Assembly: GCF_004403185.1 (NCBI RefSeq)
Contig: NZ_SOHJ01000009.1
Coordinates: 24,611 to 88,610 of the forward strand
From: Cryobacterium suzukii
GTDB lineage: Bacteria > Actinomycetota > Actinomycetes > Actinomycetales > Microbacteriaceae
DNA length: 64,000 bases
Direction of reading: 5' to 3'
A model generated the notes under the pieces. It made no database searches. It was given only the letters and a program-made list of their open reading frames with translations, and was not told the DNA's origin. The position numbers were made by a program, and so were the translations under genes. Positions 34,094-41,992 of this stretch are shown here, one piece after another. The first letter of the stretch is position 1; each line of letters opens with the position of its first letter.

Positions 34094-34740
34094 CCGAACT
34101 GACACCGGCGAACCGGCGCTTTCTCGCATTCGACCTCGACGGCACCGAGCGGGAACAGGCTGGCCTGAACGGCCATACCATCGAGCAGCTCAGCGACTAC
34201 CTTGATCATGGCCGACTCCCCGCCGACCCGGGCATCGACGATTCGCCCGACTGTGAGATCGCGCTGCGTGGCCTCGAACGACTGCGTCGGGCACAGCGGT
34301 CACTGCTCGAGCGAGACCTCGAACGTGAATCCCGGCGCGACGACAGCTGGGTGTCGTCCATTCTCAACAACATCACGCTAGAGGCCCATGCCGGCCGCGA
34401 GATTCCGCTGACCCATCCGTCTCCGACCGCCCGCCTCGTCGTGACGGAGGGCGCTGTGCGCGGCATCCTGAGGGAAACCGGCGACCGAATGCAGAACGTG
34501 TTCGTCGGCCGATGTGTGCTGGTTGGGGACGTCAGCGTGCCCGGCACGCCGATCTCCATTCGGGTCGATGTGACCGTATTTCCGGGTGAGAATATACCGC
34601 TGCTGGCCGATCAACTGCGACACGCGATGTATGCCGCTTTGAGCAAATATACGGAGCTGGTCGTGGTGGCCATTGATATCACTGTGAGCGACCTGCAGTC
34701 GCTGCCCGAAGCATCCGCTCACGAACAGGAGAACCAATGA
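34090..34740 (+). CDS. Asp23/Gls24-like protein coupled to the sigma factor, possible anti-sigma regulator
   Basis: A 216-residue protein. Residues about 30-110 include HTIEQLSDYLDHGRLP and a charged helix LRRAQRSLLERDLERESRRD, an arrangement seen at zinc-less anti-sigma N-termini. Residues about 115-200 resemble an Asp23 domain (GAVRGILRETGDRM, SIRVDVTVFPGENI, LADQLRHAMYAALSKYT). The overlap with the sigma gene (ATGA) suggests a stoichiometric partner. The anti-sigma role is inferred from position. Confidence 0.6.
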   Translation: MTELTPANRRFLAFDLDGTEREQAGLNGHTIEQLSDYLDHGRLPADPGIDDSPDCEIALRGLERLRRAQRSLLERDLERESRRDDSWVSSILNNITLEAHAGREIPLTHPSPTARLVVTEGAVRGILRETGDRMQNVFVGRCVLVGDVSVPGTPISIRVDVTVFPGENIPLLADQLRHAMYAALSKYTELVVVAIDITVSDLQSLPEASAHEQENQ

Positions 34741-35075
34741 CCACGGACCCTGCCTCTTTCGACCAGCTGGACATATTGGTGCGCCGGGTACCCGGTGTTG
34801 CCGCGCTGTATCCGGCCGGGTCGATAGTGGCCACCGTGCTCACCGCCACGCTCGATGCGGTCGCCCATCGAGCGCCCGCAGCGCCCCTGGTACTCATCGA
34901 TCAGCACGCCGACGGCGTTCGGGTCACGGCCAAGATCGGCATCGGAGCGGCGGAGTCCTCTCGGGACGTGAGCGGTCGGGTGCACGACGCGATCGCCGCG
35001 CATCTCGAGCGGGGCGGCAACCCGCCGGTCGTACAGATCGTCGTGATCGTGGCCAGCGTGAGGCTGAGCGTCTAG
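34737..35075 (+). CDS. small protein of the sigma/Asp23 cluster
   Basis: A 112-residue protein with no membrane segment. It has IVATVLTATLDAVAHRAP and RVTAKIGIGAAESSRDVSGR, followed by a hydrophobic VVQIVVIVASVRLSV end, the beta-alpha-beta order of an Asp23-like domain. Overlap of four bases with the preceding gene makes it the third gene of the sigma operon. The function is not known. Confidence 0.6.
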   Translation: MTTDPASFDQLDILVRRVPGVAALYPAGSIVATVLTATLDAVAHRAPAAPLVLIDQHADGVRVTAKIGIGAAESSRDVSGRVHDAIAAHLERGGNPPVVQIVVIVASVRLSV

Positions 35076-35107
35076 CCGATGACGGGCAGCCGTGCTAGCG
35101 TGCCCCG

Positions 35108-35689
35108 ATGAAGCAGAGAGAGATGTTCCTTCAAGCGGATGCCGCGTTGCGCTCCGTCGTCGACCGACTCACTCCCGAGCAGCTCGCCCTGCCGGCGCCG
35201 GCCGAGTGGTCGCGAAAAAAAGACCCGACCCTGCGTGACATTCTCGCGTCGCACGCCGAAGATGAAGCCTGGTTGCCCGCAGTGCTCGCGGGACGCACGA
35301 TCGAGGAGGTTGGCGACACGTACAAGGGTGATCTGCTCGGTGACGATCCGATCGGCCACTACGATCGCATCAATGAGGCTACGACGGCCGTGGTGACGGG
35401 TGACCTCGACCCCGATCGGGTCGTGCATTTGAGTTACGGCGACTACTCGCTCGCCGAGGCGCTGCAGCACACTGCCCTGTACCGGGCTTTCCAGGCCTGG
35501 AGTATCGCCAAACACGTGGGCCTACAGTATTCGCTGCCCGATGTGCTCGTGGAAAACCTGTGGGAGCAGATCGCGCCGGACATTGAACTGTGGCGAAGTT
35601 TTGGGGTGTTTCCCCCCGAAGTTCCGGTGCCGGAGAACGCGAATCGTGAGGTTGCGCTGCTCGGCAAGACTGGGTACTGGCGCGAATAG
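35108..35689 (+). CDS. DinB-like / maleylpyruvate isomerase N-terminal superfamily protein
   Basis: A 193-residue helical-bundle protein with MKQREMFLQADAALRSVVDR and ASHAEDEAWLPAVL. The histidines in ASHAE and LQHTALYR are at positions that could bind a metal, as in mycothiol-dependent DinB-like enzymes. It starts 32 bases after the sigma operon and is convergent with the LysE gene. The substrate is unknown. Confidence 0.65.
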   Translation: MKQREMFLQADAALRSVVDRLTPEQLALPAPAEWSRKKDPTLRDILASHAEDEAWLPAVLAGRTIEEVGDTYKGDLLGDDPIGHYDRINEATTAVVTGDLDPDRVVHLSYGDYSLAEALQHTALYRAFQAWSIAKHVGLQYSLPDVLVENLWEQIAPDIELWRSFGVFPPEVPVPENANREVALLGKTGYWRE

Positions 35690-35694
35690 AAACG

Positions 35695-36321
35695 CTAGAC
35701 GCCGACCGCCATTCGCACGCCGAGCGCGATCATGACAACGGCGATGAAGCCGTCGAGCACGCGCCAGGAGGCTCGCTTTGCGAAGAAAGGTCGAAGCATC
35801 CGTGCGCCGAAACCGAGCGCGAAGAACCAGACGAAGCTCGCCGTGATTGCCCCAGCGCCCCACCACCAGCGCTCGTTCGCCCCCTGTTGGTTAGCCACCG
35901 ATCCGAGAAAAATCAGGGTGTCGAGGTAGACGTGCGGGTTGAGCCAGGTGAGCGCGATGGTCGTCACCACGGCGGCCTTGGTGCCGATCTGGGTCGTCGC
36001 CGCCGCGACGAGCACGCCGGGGCGGAAGGCGCGCACGGCGGCGAACACACCGTAGGTAAGCAGAAAGCCAACGCCGAGCACCTGCACGATGACCAGAGCG
36101 ACCGGGGCGGCTCGAATGAGAGCGCCGATTCCCACGATGCCGGCCAGAATGAGCACGGCGTCGGACACCGCACAGATCAGCACAGCAGCGAACACGGTGC
36201 GGTTCCGCCCCGCAATGCCGAGCCGCAAGATATATGCGTTCTGGGCGCCAATCGCGATGATGAGCGCGAGTCCGGTGCCGAAACCGAACATGGCGGGCAG
36301 GATTGTGTCGGCGAGGGTCAT
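35695..36321 (-). CDS. LysE/ArgO-family amino-acid exporter
   Basis: A 208-residue membrane protein with six hydrophobic segments. Diagnostic features are GTGLALIIAIGAQNAYILRL near the N-terminus and ALTWLNPHVYLDTLIFLG near residue 130. LysE/ArgO proteins export basic amino acids when pools are high. The gene is close to an Lrp-type regulator on the same strand (22 bases), so Lrp may control export as well as alanine dehydrogenase. Confidence 0.9.
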   Translation of the reverse strand: MTLADTILPAMFGFGTGLALIIAIGAQNAYILRLGIAGRNRTVFAAVLICAVSDAVLILAGIVGIGALIRAAPVALVIVQVLGVGFLLTYGVFAAVRAFRPGVLVAAATTQIGTKAAVVTTIALTWLNPHVYLDTLIFLGSVANQQGANERWWWGAGAITASFVWFFALGFGARMLRPFFAKRASWRVLDGFIAVVMIALGVRMAVGV

Positions 36322-36343
36322 TTCTTGCCTATTCTAGGGCGCG

Positions 36344-36829
36344 CTATTCGGGGGCGACGCCGTTGTAGAAATGCTCGAACACCATGCTCGTACGGGTCGA
36401 AGCGACCGCGGGATTGGCTGAGAGATTGTCCAGCACGAAATCGCGCACATCGTCGGTATCCCGGGCCGACAGGTGAATGATGAAGTCCTCGGACCCGCCG
36501 AGAAAATATAGCTGCACGACGCGCGGCATCACCCGGATCGAATCGCGAAAGGCCGGGATGTGCGTGCGGGCGCCTGCGCGAATGCTCACGCTGATCAGCG
36601 CCTGCAGGCCCAGTCCGATCGCTTTCGGGTCGACCATGGCAGTAAAGCCCGTGACGATTCCGCGGCTGACCAGCGAGCGCACCCGGGAGACGCAGGTGGA
36701 TTCAGCGATACCAGCCGCGCTGGCCAGCCGGCTGTTGGTGGTGCGGGAGTCGGCCTGCAACGCTGCGACCAGGATGCGATCGACCTCGTCAAGGGTTTCG
36801 ACCACCCGAATCCTCTTCGTTTCTGCCAT
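36344..36829 (-). CDS. Lrp/AsnC-family regulator
   Basis: A 161-residue regulator with an N-terminal HTH (LASAAGIAESTCVSRVRSLV) and the C-terminal RAM ligand domain (ISVSIRAGARTHIPAF, VVQLYFLGGSEDFIIHLSA). It is divergent from alanine dehydrogenase with about 150 bases between them, the typical arrangement of an AldR-type activator. An inverted repeat lies in that gap. It probably senses alanine or related amino acids. Confidence 0.9.
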   Translation of the reverse strand: MAETKRIRVVETLDEVDRILVAALQADSRTTNSRLASAAGIAESTCVSRVRSLVSRGIVTGFTAMVDPKAIGLGLQALISVSIRAGARTHIPAFRDSIRVMPRVVQLYFLGGSEDFIIHLSARDTDDVRDFVLDNLSANPAVASTRTSMVFEHFYNGVAPE

Positions 36830-36850
36830 CTCACATCTCCTGCCAGCCGC

Positions 36851-36866
36851 ATATTCAGTGGAATAT
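36851..36866. promoter_or_regulatory. Lrp-type inverted repeat between lrp-like gene and ald
   Basis: ATATTC-AGTG-GAATAT is a perfect 6-bp-arm inverted repeat, 22 bases upstream of the Lrp-like start and 113 bases before ald. Its AT-richness and spacing fit Lrp/AsnC half-sites. It is the clearest palindrome in this divergent region. Confidence 0.55.
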
Positions 36867-36978
36867 TTTTGAAGTCTGGCAGATTCTACGGATTTTACCT
36901 AGCCGAAACGAATCAATAGCAGTCTTACCCCTATCACCGCCGATGCGTTCGGCACTGGCAACCCGAAACGGAGCAGAC

Positions 36979-38094
36979 ATGTTGGTCGGCATTCCCACTG
37001 AGATTAAGAATAATGAGAACCGCGTGGCGATCACTCCGGCCGGTGTTCACGAGCTCACTCGCCGCGGCCACGACGTCGTCATTGAGAAGGGCGCCGGGCT
37101 GGGCTCCAGCATCACCGACGATGCTTTTCGGCTCGCCGGGGCGTCCATTCTCGACACCGCCGCCGAAGTCTGGGCCGCCGCCGACCTGCTCCTGAAGGTC
37201 AAGGAGCCCATTGCCAGCGAATACCCGATGATGCGCCCTGGGCAGGTGTTGTTCACCTATCTGCACCTCGCGGCATCCGCTGAATGCACGCAGGCTCTGA
37301 TCAAGTCTGGTACGACCGCGATCGCCTATGAGACCGTGCAGCTTCCCGACCGCAGCCTGCCGCTGCTCTCGCCGATGAGCGAGGTCGCTGGCCGACTCTC
37401 GGTGCAGGTCGGTGCGTACCACCTGATGAGCGCCAACGGCGGCAGCGGAATTCTGCTCGGCGGTGTTCCGGGAACCCCAAAGGCCAAGGTCGTCGTGATC
37501 GGCGGCGGCGTCGCCGGCGAGCACGCCGCGGCCAACGCGCTCGGCATGGGCGCCGACGTGACCATCATCGATCTGTCGCTCGCTCGCCTGCGCCAGCTCG
37601 AGGCCCGTTTCAATGGTGAGATCCAGACGCGCGCGTCGACCCAGTACGAGATCGCCGAACAGGTGCGGGAGGCCGATCTTGTCATCGGCTCCGTGCTCAT
37701 TCCGGGTGCGCAGGCCCCCAAACTCGTCACCGACGCCATGGTCGCCTCGATGAAGCCCGGCTCCGTGCTCGTGGACATCGCGATCGACCAAGGCGGTTGC
37801 TTCGAGGGATCGCACGCCACCACGCACGACAATCCCACCTTCGCCGTGCATGACAGTGTCTATTACTGCGTTGCCAACATGCCCGGCGCAGTGCCGGCCA
37901 CGTCGACCCGCGCCCTCACCAACGCCACCCTGCCCTACGTCGTCGCGCTGGCCCAAAAGGGCTGGAAGAAGGCCATCGCCGAAGACGCCGCTCTCGCCCA
38001 GGGCCTCAACGTGCACAACGGCCGCATCACCAACGCGCACGTCGCAGCTGCCTTCCACGCCGAACTGCTGACGGTCGCCGACGCGATCGCCTGA
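36979..38094 (+). CDS. ald: alanine dehydrogenase
   Basis: Interconverts alanine and pyruvate with NAD and ammonia. The 371-residue length is exactly typical. Motifs include VGIPTEIKNNENRVAITPAG, LLLKVKEPIASEY, the Rossmann loop VIGGGVAGEHAA and the catalytic GGCFEGSHATTHDNP region with the invariant His. I chose the ATG at 36979, which has GGAG upstream, because the product then starts MLVGIP as in the family. It is divergent from the Lrp-type regulator. Confidence 0.95.
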   Translation: MLVGIPTEIKNNENRVAITPAGVHELTRRGHDVVIEKGAGLGSSITDDAFRLAGASILDTAAEVWAAADLLLKVKEPIASEYPMMRPGQVLFTYLHLAASAECTQALIKSGTTAIAYETVQLPDRSLPLLSPMSEVAGRLSVQVGAYHLMSANGGSGILLGGVPGTPKAKVVVIGGGVAGEHAAANALGMGADVTIIDLSLARLRQLEARFNGEIQTRASTQYEIAEQVREADLVIGSVLIPGAQAPKLVTDAMVASMKPGSVLVDIAIDQGGCFEGSHATTHDNPTFAVHDSVYYCVANMPGAVPATSTRALTNATLPYVVALAQKGWKKAIAEDAALAQGLNVHNGRITNAHVAAAFHAELLTVADAIA

Positions 38095-38103
38095 GCCCGT
38101 GGG

Positions 38104-38544
38104 TCAGGACGTTGCGGCGATGACCCGGTGCAACGCATCGCGCAGGCGGAGTAGGTCGTCAAGCGGCAGGTTGAGCGCTTCGACGACCCGCGGCGGGATG
38201 GTTTCGGCCACCGCGCGCAGGTCCAGTCCTCGGTCGGTCAGGGTGATATCGAGCGTGCGTTCGTCGGCCTCCCTGCGGTGCCGCCGCACGTAGCCGGTGG
38301 CTTCGAGCCGCTTGAGCAGGGGGGAAAGGGTCGCCGGCTCGAGGTGGAGGGTCTGGCCGAGGCCCTTGAGCGTGCGCGGGCTCTCGTCCCACAGCGCGAG
38401 CAGGACCAGATACTGCGGATGCGTTAGCCCGAGTGGCTCCAGAATGGGCCGATATAGCCCTATGACATCGCGCGAGGCGATGGCCAGGGCGAAGCAGACC
38501 TGGCTGTCGAGGGCGAGGGGGTTGTCAATCGTTGGCGATGTCAT
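38104..38544 (-). CDS. MarR-family regulator, OhrR-like
   Basis: A 146-residue winged-helix protein. Near the N-terminus, LDSQVCFALAIASRD places a cysteine at residue 17, the position of the peroxide-sensing Cys of OhrR. The HTH is LKGLGQTLHLEPATLSPLLK and the wing is RREADERTLDITLTDRG. No ohr gene is adjacent; the neighbours are ald (convergent) and a small zinc-ribbon-like ORF whose start overlaps this one. Organic-peroxide sensing is inferred from the cysteine. Confidence 0.82.
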   Translation of the reverse strand: MTSPTIDNPLALDSQVCFALAIASRDVIGLYRPILEPLGLTHPQYLVLLALWDESPRTLKGLGQTLHLEPATLSPLLKRLEATGYVRRHRREADERTLDITLTDRGLDLRAVAETIPPRVVEALNLPLDDLLRLRDALHRVIAATS

Positions 38545-38698
38545 GGCGCCACCGGTTGGTCTGAGCGGGTCCGATCTGCTTGGCGCACTGCCTGCGCCCG
38601 TGCGCGGCTGTCCGGTCTGTGCCCAGCCAATGGAGCAGCACGACATCGACCGCAGTGGCGAGCGAACCCAGCTCCACTGCCCGGTCACGCTGCACTAG
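38543..38698 (+). CDS. possible small zinc-ribbon protein (51 codons)
   Basis: A 51-codon frame starting at an ATG that overlaps the OhrR-like start on the other strand (shared CATG). The C-terminal half reads GCPVCAQPMEQHDIDRSGER followed by TQLHCPV, a CPxC with further His/Cys that could bind zinc. Composition is gene-like but there is no clear ribosome-binding site. The remaining bases to 38799 hold nothing recognised apart from the ALDH ribosome-binding site. Confidence 0.4.
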   Translation: MAPPVGLSGSDLLGALPAPVRGCPVCAQPMEQHDIDRSGERTQLHCPVTLH

Positions 38699-38799
38699 CC
38701 TGTCGTGTCGGGCGGATGCCAGGCCCGGTCCCAAGGGTCTCTTCGCACGGGCAACAGCCGTCTGCCATGGGCTAGTCTGGCGCCAATCACGGGAGATTA

Positions 38800-40485
38800 A
38801 TGTCCACGACGGCAGACCGCACTGACCTGAATAGTTCACAGCTCGACCTCGCGATCGCCGAGCTAGTCGAAGGAAGCGAGCGGTGGGGGGCGACCCCGCT
38901 CGCGGCGCGCGGCGAGCTGCTGGCGCGCACCGCAGCATCCGTTTCTGATGAGGCCGAGCGCTGGGTGGCTGCTGCGGCCCGCGCCAAAGGTTTAGACCCG
39001 TCGTCGGTGCTGATCGGCGAAGAATGGCTGACCGGACCGTACGGAGTGCTCACCTCGTTGAACGCACTCGGTCGTACTCTGCGGGCGCTCAATTCCGGGC
39101 GCAGCCCGCTCGCCGGCCAGAGATTCGGGCGGGCGCCGGGCGGGCGCGTCACCGTTTCCGTCCTGCCGCACAATGCGTGGGACGGGCTGCTTCTCCACGG
39201 ATTCAGCGCCCGGGCCTGGCTGCGGCCCGGCGTCACCGTGGGGCGGGCCCGTGTATCGGCAGGGTTGGGCCAACTCGCTCCGACAGTGGCCAGTGGGGTC
39301 GGTCTCGTTCTCGGTGCCGGCAACATCAGCTCGATCGCCCCGCTCGATGTGCTGTACGAGCTCGTGGCGCACAATCGGGTCTCCATACTCAAACTCAATC
39401 CCACCTTCGACAACCTGCTGCCGATCTACCGGGCCGCCCTGGCCCCGCTCATCGAGCAGGGGCTGCTGCGCATCGTCACCGGTGGCGCCGACGTGGGCGA
39501 TTACCTTGCCCACCACTCCGGTATCAGCCACGTGCACATCACCGGCAGCGCGGCCACCCACGACTCGATCGTGTTCGGCGGGTCCAAGACTCCCCGCCTC
39601 GGTAAACCGATCAGCAGTGAACTCGGCGGAGTCTCCCCGATCATCGTGCTGCCAGGCCGATGGAGCCCGCAGGACCTGCGCTACCAGGCCGAACACGTGG
39701 CCACCATGCGGCTGCACAACGGCGGCTACAACTGCATCGCCGGGCAGGTGCTCGTGCTCAGCGCCGACTGGCCCCAGAAGCGCGCATTTCTCGACGCGGT
39801 CGCCGCTGCCCTCGCTGCCGCCCCGCCACGACCGGCCTGGTATCCCGGCAGCGACGAGCGGATGCGAGCGGCCAGTGCTGCCTACCCGGCCGCGCAATCA
39901 ATTCCCGGCGGGCGCCTACTCGTAGCGGCATCCGCTTCGACCGAAGATATGCTCGCCACGGAATATTTTGCGCCGGTTCTGGGGGTCGTCGAACTACCCG
40001 GCGCCGGCCAGGCCTTTCTTGACTCGGTGGTGGAGACCGTCAACCGCGACTTTCTAGGCACTCTCGGCGCCAATATTCTCGGGGTGCCGGCCACAATCCG
40101 GCGGCTCGGGGCGGGGTTCGAGCAGGCCGTGGCGCGCCTGCGCTACGGAACGATCGCGATCAATGCCTGGACCGGCGTGGGCTTTCTGTCGGCGGCGGCG
40201 CCGTGGGGCGCGTTTCCCGGGCATACGCTCGACAACGTGCAGAGTGGAATCGGCGTGGTGCACAACGCCCTGCTGCTTGACGACGTCGAGCGCACCGTCG
40301 TGCGGGGACCTTTTCGGCCGTTTCCGCGCTCGGTGCTGCATGGTGAATGGGCGCTGTTGCCGAAGCCGCCATGGTTCGTGTCGTCTCGAAGTGGCACGCT
40401 GACCGCCCGTCTGCTGACCGACTTCGCCGCCCACCCGTCGGCGCGCAAGCTGCCGCGCATCCTCGCAGCCGCCTTTCGGGCCTGA
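38800..40485 (+). CDS. aldehyde dehydrogenase-family protein
   Basis: A 561-residue NAD(P)-dependent ALDH-like enzyme, longer than usual (about 480-500). The catalytic cysteine is C312 in NGGYNCIAGQ, and the general-base Glu is E274 in ISSELGGVSP. LGAGNISSIAPLDVLYELVA and HVHITGSAATHDSIVFGG match the cofactor-binding region. GGGAGA precedes the ATG. It is monocistronic between the OhrR-like gene and the GNAT-AAA+ gene. The aldehyde substrate is not predictable. Confidence 0.82.
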   Translation: MSTTADRTDLNSSQLDLAIAELVEGSERWGATPLAARGELLARTAASVSDEAERWVAAAARAKGLDPSSVLIGEEWLTGPYGVLTSLNALGRTLRALNSGRSPLAGQRFGRAPGGRVTVSVLPHNAWDGLLLHGFSARAWLRPGVTVGRARVSAGLGQLAPTVASGVGLVLGAGNISSIAPLDVLYELVAHNRVSILKLNPTFDNLLPIYRAALAPLIEQGLLRIVTGGADVGDYLAHHSGISHVHITGSAATHDSIVFGGSKTPRLGKPISSELGGVSPIIVLPGRWSPQDLRYQAEHVATMRLHNGGYNCIAGQVLVLSADWPQKRAFLDAVAAALAAAPPRPAWYPGSDERMRAASAAYPAAQSIPGGRLLVAASASTEDMLATEYFAPVLGVVELPGAGQAFLDSVVETVNRDFLGTLGANILGVPATIRRLGAGFEQAVARLRYGTIAINAWTGVGFLSAAAPWGAFPGHTLDNVQSGIGVVHNALLLDDVERTVVRGPFRPFPRSVLHGEWALLPKPPWFVSSRSGTLTARLLTDFAAHPSARKLPRILAAAFRA

Positions 40486-40531
40486 GCGGGTGCAATAGAT
40501 TGGCAGCACACCCAACGATGCAAGGATCACT

Positions 40532-41818
40532 ATGACTGGCTGGCGACTGCGCGACTTTCACTCCGACGATCTGGACGGCATTCTGCGCCTCTGGGAAGAG
40601 ATCAAGGCCTCGGACACAGAGCCGGTCTACGGCCTCTCCGAGGTGCTCGCCTCCTGCCAGAAGGATCACGCCGTCGTTGCGGTGCACGGCGATGAGGTCG
40701 TCGGCGCAGCCGTCGGCCGCGCTGCTCATGCGCAAGGCTGGATCGTATTTTTGGCGACCGCTGAAAGCTGGCAGAGCCAGGGCATCGGCACGGCCCTGCT
40801 CGCCGCCCTCGAGACCCGGATGGCCCCGCACGGCATGACCAAACTGTCAGCGCTTATGCCCGAATCGGAGACGAACGTCGATCCCTTTCTCAACCGCGGT
40901 TTCGAGGTGAAAAAGAACCTGCGCTACTTCGAGCGGCACATTCCCGTGCAGCGGGAGGAGCTCAAGCTGCTCGGTGAACTTGGCGGGCGAGTGCTGCCGC
41001 GCGACCTGTGGCAGAAGGTCGGCGGAATGGCACGGGAGAAGGAACTGCTCGAACGTCGCCTGGTCATGCCCCTGGCCAAGCCAGACCTGGCCGAGCAGTA
41101 CGGTGTGTCGCCGCCGAAGGCCGTTGTGCTGTTCGGCCCTCCGGGCACCGGAAAGACCACCTTTGCCAAGGCGATCGCCTCCCGCCTGGAGTGGTCGTTC
41201 GTCGAGGTTTTCCCATCCCGTCTCGCCGCCGACCCGCAGGGCCTCGCCGGCGCATTGCGGGAAACCTTTTTGAAGATCGCCGAGCTTGAGCACGCGGTGG
41301 TGTTCATCGACGAGGTCGAGGAAATCGCCTCCCAGCGCTCGGGCGAACCGCCGTCGGCCATGCAGGGTGTGACCAACGAGCTGCTCAAGATCATCCCGGC
41401 ATTCCGCGAACAACCCGGTCGCCTGCTGGTCTGTGCGACGAACTTCATTCGCGCGCTCGACTCCGCCTTCCTCCGCCACGGCCGCTTCGACTACGTTGTG
41501 CCGATCGGGCTGCCGGATGTCGCCGCCCGCCAGGCCATCTGGGAGCGCTACATTCCAGAAGCGGTGTCGGGCGAAGTCGATCTCGACGTTTTGGTCGAGC
41601 AGAGCGACGGGTTCTCGCCGGCCGACGTCGAATACGCGGCCCATCGAGCCTCCCAGCACGCGCTTGAGAAGGCGCTATACAAGGCCGGTGACGGACCGGT
41701 CATCAACGGCCCCAGCACCGAAGACTATGAAGTCGCGATCTCCGAGACCCGCCGAACCGTGTCCGACGAGGTCGCTGCCGAGTTCCTCGAAGACATCGAG
41801 CGGCTCGCCCGGCTCTAG
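40532..41818 (+). CDS. fusion of a GNAT acetyltransferase domain with a classical AAA+ ATPase
   Basis: A 428-residue two-domain protein. Residues about 3-125 form a GNAT domain (WRLRDFHSDDLDGILRLWEE, WQSQGIGTALLAALE acetyl-CoA loop). Residues about 150-428 form an AAA+ module related to FtsH/Cdc48 ATPases: Walker A GPPGTGKT (202-209), Walker B VVFIDEVEEI (D260, E261), sensor CATN, and arginine finger FLRHGRFD (R315/R318). Both halves keep the expected catalytic residues. No protease domain is present. It ends before a strong palindrome. Possible roles include ATP-dependent remodelling coupled to protein or small-molecule acetylation; this is inference. Confidence 0.85.
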   Translation: MTGWRLRDFHSDDLDGILRLWEEIKASDTEPVYGLSEVLASCQKDHAVVAVHGDEVVGAAVGRAAHAQGWIVFLATAESWQSQGIGTALLAALETRMAPHGMTKLSALMPESETNVDPFLNRGFEVKKNLRYFERHIPVQREELKLLGELGGRVLPRDLWQKVGGMAREKELLERRLVMPLAKPDLAEQYGVSPPKAVVLFGPPGTGKTTFAKAIASRLEWSFVEVFPSRLAADPQGLAGALRETFLKIAELEHAVVFIDEVEEIASQRSGEPPSAMQGVTNELLKIIPAFREQPGRLLVCATNFIRALDSAFLRHGRFDYVVPIGLPDVAARQAIWERYIPEAVSGEVDLDVLVEQSDGFSPADVEYAAHRASQHALEKALYKAGDGPVINGPSTEDYEVAISETRRTVSDEVAAEFLEDIERLARL

Positions 41819-41845
41819 CCAAGCGGATGCCCAGGCCCACCTTAC

Positions 41846-41881
41846 GACCCTGGGCCCAGTTTCTAAACTGGGCCCAGGGTC
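41846..41881 (+). terminator. 17-bp perfect stem-loop after the GNAT-AAA+ gene
   Basis: 41846-41862 and 41865-41881 are exact reverse complements around a CT dinucleotide. The stem is GC-rich and ends in AAA/TTT near the loop. It sits 27 bases after the stop codon. There is no U-run, so terminator function is likely but not certain. Confidence 0.6.
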
Positions 41882-41896
41882 GGGGCCCGGGCCCCG
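41881..41896. repeat. 16-bp all-GC palindrome adjoining the stem-loop
   Basis: CGGGGCCCGGGCCCCG is a perfect palindrome directly abutting the previous stem-loop. It may extend the termination signal or act as a protein site upstream of the DrrA-like gene, about 95 bases away. Confidence 0.55.
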
Positions 41897-41992
41897 ACCG
41901 AATCAGCATCCACGGTTGTCGAAGTCCCGGAGCGTTACTACCATTGCAGGCAGATCCCGTTGCCACACCCGATACCCCGCCAAGGAATCCCC

